In this document: positions 62,404-64,000 of the stretch, piece by piece
Layout of the letters: every line of letters begins with the position of its first letter
Numbering within the stretch: position 1 is the stretch's first letter
Assembly (NCBI RefSeq): GCF_041734735.1
Contig: NC_134878.1
Coordinates: forward strand, 19,868,702 to 19,932,701
Reading direction: 5' to 3'
DNA length: 64,000 nt
Origin: Babylonia areolata
Lineage: Eukaryota > Mollusca > Gastropoda > Neogastropoda > Buccinidae
Position numbers and translations under genes: made by a program
The notes under the pieces: generated by a model
The model's database searches: none
Told to the model about the DNA's origin: nothing
What the model saw: only the letters and a program-made list of their open reading frames with translations

Positions 62404-62767
62404 ATACTCAAACACACACACACAAACACACACACACCCTCTCTCTCTTTCTCCCTCTCTCTCTTTAAATGATTCAATCCACCTCACCAAAGAAACACCA
62501 AAAGTGTGCAGGCAAATCAACCTGTACAAATGTACAGGAACAAATTTGACTTTTCTTTTCATTCACCCACCTCAGTCCACCACAGTACTGTTTCTTTTCA
62601 AAAATGGTCACGTCAGAGTACCCCAGCCGGCCCAGGAAGGTGGCACAACTGATGCTGGCGGGCCCACAGCCCAGCAGGGCCACTTTGGCTCTGAAGGTGT
62701 CGGGCAACTCACTCAGGGCGGGAAGGCCGGGGTCCCGCACCTGGGGGATCCTCATCGCTTTGAAGAT
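35441..62767 (-). CDS. DPYD: Dihydropyrimidine dehydrogenase, C-terminal 870 residues (5' end beyond the window)
   Basis: Seventeen exons on -: 62767-62571, 61797-61716, 60889-60694, 60095-59926, 58556-58346, 57723-57539, 55533-55318, 51389-51225, 48396-48328, 45773-45690, 44811-44691, 43514-43252, 41051-40872, 40366-40226, 38456-38373, 37341-37230 and 35577-35441. All have AG acceptors and GT donors, phases agree at every join, and the total is 2613 nt including the stop. They match human DPYD from about residue 178 to its end. DPYD reduces uracil and thymine with NADPH, the first and rate-limiting step of pyrimidine breakdown, in the cytosol as a dimer using FAD, FMN and four [4Fe-4S] clusters. 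The first cluster domain must lie right of 64000. No frame damage was seen. Introns are loaded with tandem arrays that carry copies of the splice sites, plus SINE, LINE and TTAA elements. Confidence 0.97.
35580..36060. repeat. Degenerate tandem array at the last DPYD acceptor
   Basis: Units of roughly 55-65 bp built around CATTCAGGGA...CACGATAAGACAGAG, decaying away from the exon. The first partial unit includes the intron side of the acceptor at 35578. Confidence 0.6.
36590..36690. repeat. Short tandem repeat, about 2.5 units of ~41 bp
   Basis: Repeats of CCCCTCAATCTTCAGGTAAA with GTCACAGGTC, inside the last DPYD intron and away from exon junctions. Confidence 0.75.
38459..38602. repeat. 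CA-rich microsatellite next to a DPYD acceptor
   Basis: (CA)n interspersed with CACGTG and AATTTGCAC motifs, in two similar blocks. It touches the acceptor of exon 38456-38373. Confidence 0.8.
38603..39190. other. DPYD intron sequence, nothing recognised
   Basis: Unremarkable intron sequence between the CA repeat and the dispersed repeats. Confidence 0.4.
39195..39540 (+). repeat. Composite dispersed repeat (R3 joined to R1 copy 2)
   Basis: 39195-39375 begins TATCAGTATCGGTAGCTC and includes CCACATCTGCCAAGCTGATG, which looks like an interspersed repeat. 39400-39530 is R1, sharing TTGCC-TGGGTTCTTTT and CATCCGAATGACTAG with the 17770-18000 copy. A T run and an A run at 39763-39832 follow. Confidence 0.55.
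40540..40806. repeat. CA microsatellite cluster
   Basis: Three (CA)n blocks, two inside a diverged direct duplication (each preceded by ACTGAGGATA/TTTAGGATAA and CAGGCTcATTC-type text). Confidence 0.75.
40872..55533 (-). CDS. DPYD: DPYD exons for the FMN-binding barrel and active site
   Basis: Seven exons. The block opens with [20 protein letters not shown] and [20 protein letters not shown]. Exon 51389-51225 gives [15 protein letters not shown] and [16 protein letters not shown]. Exon 45773-45690 holds [20 protein letters not shown]; its Cys corresponds to the catalytic Cys671 of the mammalian enzyme. Exon 43514-43252 gives [33 protein letters not shown] and [15 protein letters not shown], which bind the FMN phosphate. 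Exon 51389-51225 is flanked on both sides by splice-site arrays. Confidence 0.95.
41052..41466. repeat. Compound CA array next to a DPYD acceptor
   Basis: CA-rich array with a higher-order pattern: the block CATACGCATGCATAC-GAACGCAAGC recurs near 41248, 41368 and, diverged, 41115. It begins at the acceptor of exon 41051-40872. Confidence 0.85.
41648..41900. mobile_element. Possible pogo/Tigger-like fragment
   Basis: TACAGTTGTCCCCGCTCAAG followed by repeated (C)TTAAATCA / GATAAGTTGAC / GATAAGTCAAC strings recalls the ends of pogo-type elements. No matching inverted end and no transposase was found, so this is weak. Confidence 0.3.
42400..43050 (-). mobile_element. Decayed LINE with RNase H domain
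   Basis: On - the translation gives [33 protein letters not shown] and [17 protein letters not shown], the order and spacing of a non-LTR retrotransposon RNase H domain (I/R1/Jockey-related groups carry one). The reading frame is interrupted and both ends are missing. It lies in the DPYD intron between exons 43252 and 41051. Confidence 0.65.
43515..44205. other. DPYD intron sequence, nothing recognised
   Basis: AT-rich intron with A runs near 43810-43825, 44029-44050 and 44110. A weak direct repeat (CAGCCCACAAAC with AAAGAAAAA) is seen near 44000 and 44100. Confidence 0.4.
44211..44668. repeat. 43-bp minisatellite next to a DPYD donor
   Basis: Eleven near-identical 43-bp units (GTTCAACCTAACCAGGAAAA...). 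On the gene strand each contains GGTTAGGTTGAAC, close to the true donor region GGTGAGGTTGTTGGAC of exon 44811-44691, to which the last unit runs. Confidence 0.9.
44812..45326. other. DPYD intron sequence, nothing recognised
   Basis: Unique-looking AT-rich intron sequence upstream of the SINE. Confidence 0.4.
45327..45535 (+). mobile_element. tRNA-derived SINE, copy 1
   Basis: The head reads like a tRNA gene: GACAGCCAGGTGGTCAGAGC (A box) and CTGGGTTCGAATCTT (B box), spaced as in tRNA promoters, then an unrelated body ending CAAATACACTTGTTTAAGAT. The second copy at 53815-54012 shares head and tail. It is not a functional tRNA because the cloverleaf is incomplete. Confidence 0.75.
45774..45865. 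repeat. 64-bp splice-acceptor array, left part
   Basis: The first unit contains the true acceptor TAACTGTTGCAG|AAAGCTGG of exon 45773-45690 (on -). The array is interrupted by the LINE and resumes at 47119. Confidence 0.75.
45866..47118 (-). mobile_element. 5'-truncated LINE inserted in the array
   Basis: On - a 167-residue frame (47115-46618) reads [20 protein letters not shown]...[11 protein letters not shown]...[11 protein letters not shown], the C-terminal part of a non-LTR reverse transcriptase. A 3' UTR of about 750 bp follows, with a tail of five CTTAT-type repeats (AAGAT on +) at 45866-45890. The reverse transcriptase core is absent (5' truncation). A possible target duplication ATACAT flanks it. 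The open frame suggests it is fairly young. Clade not resolved. Confidence 0.85.
47119..47490. repeat. 64-bp splice-acceptor array, right part
   Basis: About six units of ~64 bp with ACTTTCTGCAACTGTTACATC. On the gene strand each gives AACAGTTGCAG|AAAGT, a copy of the exon 45773 acceptor junction. Confidence 0.85.
47690..48060 (-). repeat. Probable dispersed repeat with an exon-like layout
   Basis: On - it reads ...AAGATGGCTGCTGG, GGGGAGGTAACCTACTTC, then GTGGGTCATG|GTAAGTATGTTAG, a strong 5' splice site. Its composition and CG content differ from the surrounding intron. I believe similar sequence is common in gastropod genomes, but cannot test it. No reading frame. Confidence 0.4.
48549..49829 (+). 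mobile_element. piggyBac deletion derivative with transposase N terminus (P5)
   Basis: TTAA at 48545-48548 and 49830-49833. Ends CTCACTCGCTGCCATTG and, inverted, CTCACTCCATGCCAAG. The perfect palindrome GTCCGCATATGCGGAC occurs twice inside the left end (48564-48581, 48609-48624). A frame from ATG at 49041 reads [15 protein letters not shown], an acidic stretch, then [13 protein letters not shown] and [11 protein letters not shown], the usual start of piggyBac transposases. It has one in-frame stop (TAA, 49170) and ends at 49484. The DDD catalytic core is missing. P6 is nested in it. Confidence 0.85.
48636..48862. mobile_element. Small MITE nested in P5 (P6)
   Basis: TTAA at 48632-48635 and 48863-48866. 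Ends CTCACTCAGTACGGCC and, inverted, CTCTCTCCATACG. 227 bp. Its end CTCACTCAGTAC matches P4. Confidence 0.7.
49834..50260. other. DPYD intron sequence, nothing recognised
   Basis: AT-rich sequence between P5 and the 60-bp array. No structure seen. Confidence 0.4.
50262..51212. repeat. 60-bp minisatellite at the exon 51389-51225 donor
   Basis: Sixteen units of 60 bp (two are a few bases shorter). On the gene strand each begins GTGCACTGTTTTAGG, nearly identical to the intron start of exon 51389-51225, AAG|GTGCACTGGTTTGGG. The array starts at that donor. It stays open in one frame for 317 codons because 60 is a multiple of 3; this is not a gene. Confidence 0.92.
51391..51670. repeat. Splice-acceptor array of exon 51389-51225, left part
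   Basis: Four units of about 63-68 bp. On the gene strand each gives TTCTTCACAG|GACTTTGTGACC or close, copying the true acceptor and first ~13 exon bases (AACAG|GACTTGGTGACC). Confidence 0.88.
51675..53574. mobile_element. TTAA-flanked DNA transposon inside the acceptor array (P7)
   Basis: TTAA at 51671-51674 and 53575-53578. Ends GGTAGCACTAGGGGTAGA and, inverted, GGTAGCGCTAGGCGTAGA (16 of 18). Removing it rejoins array text across the TTAA, which proves the borders. 1900 bp. It contains a basic frame ([20 protein letters not shown], from about 52210) and a second basic frame ending GELYGAGLF (stop near 52896) after a good acceptor (TTTTTTCCAG), perhaps the two ends of a spliced transposase. 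The GG start differs from the piggyBac-like CC/CT ends, so another TTAA superfamily (Kolobok or Sola3) is possible. Confidence 0.82.
53575..53800. repeat. Splice-acceptor array, right part
   Basis: Three further units. The first ~130 bp repeat the ~130 bp left of P7 almost exactly, so the array had a two-unit higher-order repeat before insertion. Confidence 0.85.
53815..54012 (+). mobile_element. tRNA-derived SINE, copy 2
   Basis: Head TCATAGCCAAGTGGTTCTGAGC and GGTCCTGGTTTCAATTCCC, tail CAAGTACAAATGTTTAAGAT. Same family as 45327-45535. It follows the acceptor array. Confidence 0.7.
54400..54545 (-). repeat. Dispersed repeat R1, copy 3 (diverged)
   Basis: Contains ACCTTGAGTGGGGGTCTG, ATAAACC and AAAAGAACCCAAGGCAA, the reverse of the R1 text at 17900-18000 and 39400-39530. 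Confidence 0.5.
54785..55317. repeat. Compound array copying the exon 55533-55318 donor
   Basis: Eight units of variable (CA)n plus a core CTTATCCAGGGAAATCTAGC. On the gene strand the core ends CCCTGGATAAG followed by GTGTGTG in five units or GAGTGTG in three. It copies the exon end and donor CTCTGGATAAG|GTGTGTG. Confidence 0.9.
55534..57538. other. DPYD intron, mostly unrecognised
   Basis: 2 kb of AT-rich intron. 55840-55925 on - (AGTGTAATGGGTAAGAC, GGGGTTTGAAGT) looks like a decayed tRNA-derived SINE head. An A/T-rich TATATA tract lies at 57045-57110. Confidence 0.4.
57539..62767 (-). CDS. DPYD: DPYD exons for the FAD and NADPH domains
   Basis: Six exons. The first carries [13 protein letters not shown], then the dinucleotide fold [20 protein letters not shown] for [23 protein letters not shown] follows across a phase-2 join. 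The NADPH fold has [19 protein letters not shown] and [24 protein letters not shown] and [19 protein letters not shown] close the second half of the FAD domain. Exon 60095-59926 has three tandem acceptors. Confidence 0.95.
57724..58345. other. DPYD intron, nothing recognised
   Basis: A G-rich patch (57741-57765) and a short direct repeat (TCTGTCACTTTCTGAAACCA / TCTGTTACTTTTTGAAACCA). No exon or element. Confidence 0.4.
58557..59925. other. DPYD intron, nothing recognised
   Basis: GA-rich stretch at 58900-58975 with short repeats of GAGAGAAATGGAGATA. No exon or element recognised. Confidence 0.45.
60088..60235. repeat. Three 51-bp units carrying the exon 60095 acceptor
   Basis: On the gene strand CTGTCCAG|GAATGTG occurs three times, 51 bp apart (the outermost as ATGTCCAG). 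51 is a multiple of 3 and the units are open in the exon frame, so the two outer acceptors would add 17 or 34 residues to DPYD. Confidence 0.88.
61160..61680. repeat. 43-bp minisatellite, DPYD intron
   Basis: About eleven 43-bp units (GCAGTATGAAAAGTGTGCTG...), nearly identical in the middle and diverging toward exon 61797-61716, from which it ends some 35 bp away. No splice site is visible in the unit. Confidence 0.9.
62360..62465. repeat. CA and CT microsatellite
   Basis: (CA)n followed by (CT)n in the intron between exons 62571 and 61797. Confidence 0.9.
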
Positions 62768-62770
62768 CTG

Positions 62771-64000
62771 TCAAACCATTGTATGCACTGTGAATGCAAG
62801 ATCTTCATAGCAATTTTGCACCTTGAAACAGTGTGAATGCAAGATCTTCATAGCAATTTCTTACCTTGAAACAGTGTGAATTCAAGATCTTCATCGCAAT
62901 TTCTTACCTTGAAACAGTGTGAATGCATGATCTTCATAGCAATTTCTTACCTTGAAACTGTGTGAATGTAAGATCTTCATAGCAATTTCTTACCTTGAAA
63001 CAGTGTGAATACAAAATCTTCAAAGCAATTTCACACCTTGAAACAGTGTGAATGCAAGATCTTCATGGCAATTTCACACCTTGAAACAGTGTGAATGCAA
63101 GATCTTAATAGCAATTTCACACCTTGAAACAGTGTGAATTCAAGATCTTCAAAGCAATTTCTTACCTTGAAACAGTGTGAATGCATGATCTTCATAGCAA
63201 TTTCTTACCTTGAAAGAGTATGAATACAAGATCTTCATAGCAATTTCTTACCTTGAAACAGTGTGAATACAAGATCTTCATAGCAATTTCTTACCTTGAA
63301 ACAGTGTGAATGCAAGATCTTCATAGCAATTTCACACCTTGAAACAGTGTGAATACAAGATCTTCGTAGCAATTTCTTACCTTGAAAGAGTATGAAAACA
63401 AGATCTTCATAGCAATTTCTTACCTTGAAACAGTGTGAATACAAGATTTTCATGGCAATTTCACACCTTGAAACAGTGTGAATGCAAGATCTTCACAGCA
63501 ATTTCTTACCTGGAAACAGTGTGAATACAAGATCTTCATAGGAATTTCTTACCTTGCAATAGTGTGAATGCAAGATCTTCATAGCAATTTTGCACCTTGA
63601 AACAGTGTGAATGCAAGATCTTCATAGCAATTTCTTGCCTTGAAACAGTGATAATGCAAGATCTTCATAGCAATTTCTTACCTTGAAACAGTGTGAATTC
63701 AAGATCTTCATCGCAATTTCTTACCTTGAAACAGTGTGAATGCATGATCTTCATAGCAATTTCTTACCTTGAAACTGTGTGAATGTAAGATCTTCATAGC
63801 AATTTCTTACCTTGAAACAGTGTGAATACAAAATCTTCAAAGCAATTTCACACCTTGAAACAGTGTGAATGCAAGATCTTCATGGCAATTTCACACCTTG
63901 AAACAGTGTGAATGCAAGATCTTCATAGCAATTTCACACCTTGAAACAGTGTGAATTCAAGATCTTCAAAGCAATTTCTTACCTTGAAACAGTGTGAATG
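62771..64000. repeat. 43-bp minisatellite with an 817-bp higher-order repeat
   Basis: About 28 units of 43 bp run to the window edge, starting at the acceptor of exon 62767-62571. On the gene strand each contains TTTCAAG|GTAAGAAATTGC or TTTCAAG|GTGTGAAATTGC, a good 5' splice site. The stretch from 62878 recurs from 63695 almost unchanged: an offset of 817 bp, or 19 units. Confidence 0.9.

Noticed and set aside
62771-64000. Regular repeats suggesting a CRISPR array
   Set aside because: Units are contiguous without unique spacers and the DNA is animal nuclear; this is a minisatellite.

Overview
The window is nuclear DNA of an invertebrate animal, most likely a gastropod mollusc. The reasons are animal-only orthologues with spliced exons (GPATCH3, DOHH, C9orf72, DPYD, a SOCS-box ankyrin protein), AT-rich introns, many CA/GT microsatellites, tRNA-derived SINEs and LINE pieces. 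'Gastropod' rests on recognising the style of the dispersed repeats and is an inference; 'animal' is secure.

Layout. (1) 1205-2401 (-) is a single-exon ankyrin-repeat/SOCS-box gene, head to head (433 bp) with GPATCH3 on + (exons 2835-3238 and 6936-8250). GPATCH3's one intron holds two whole-looking TTAA-flanked DNA transposons. (2) DOHH lies on - in four exons (15507 down to 10934), convergent with GPATCH3. (3) A small two-membrane-span protein gene on + (17552-19484) ends 446 bp before the start codon of a C9orf72 orthologue on + (eight coding exons, 19931-27561, 481 residues by my splicing). (4) A gene-poor stretch runs from 27562 to 35440. (5) The rest, 35441-64000, is the 3' two thirds of DPYD on - : 17 exons giving the last 870 residues, covering the FAD/NADPH domains, the FMN barrel and the C-terminal [4Fe-4S] domain. 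The N-terminal Fe-S domain lies beyond the right edge.

The genes are unrelated in pathway: ubiquitin ligase adaptor, nuclear G-patch protein, eIF5A hypusination, a C9orf72-type Rab/Arf regulator, and pyrimidine catabolism. Open reading phase is kept across every splice junction I assigned, so the host genes look functional.

Two themes stand out. First, many exon-intron junctions, in both DPYD and C9orf72, are buried in tandem arrays (units about 24 to 68 bp) whose repeat unit itself carries the splice site of the neighbouring exon, giving rows of decoy donors or acceptors. Three of the DPYD intron arrays have exactly 43-bp units. Second, at least seven elements bounded by TTAA and terminal inverted repeats occur. 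Three distinct families place repeated, sequence-different palindromes just inside their ends. One is a piggyBac deletion derivative that keeps the start of its transposase and contains a nested smaller element. Another inserted exactly inside a splice-junction array.
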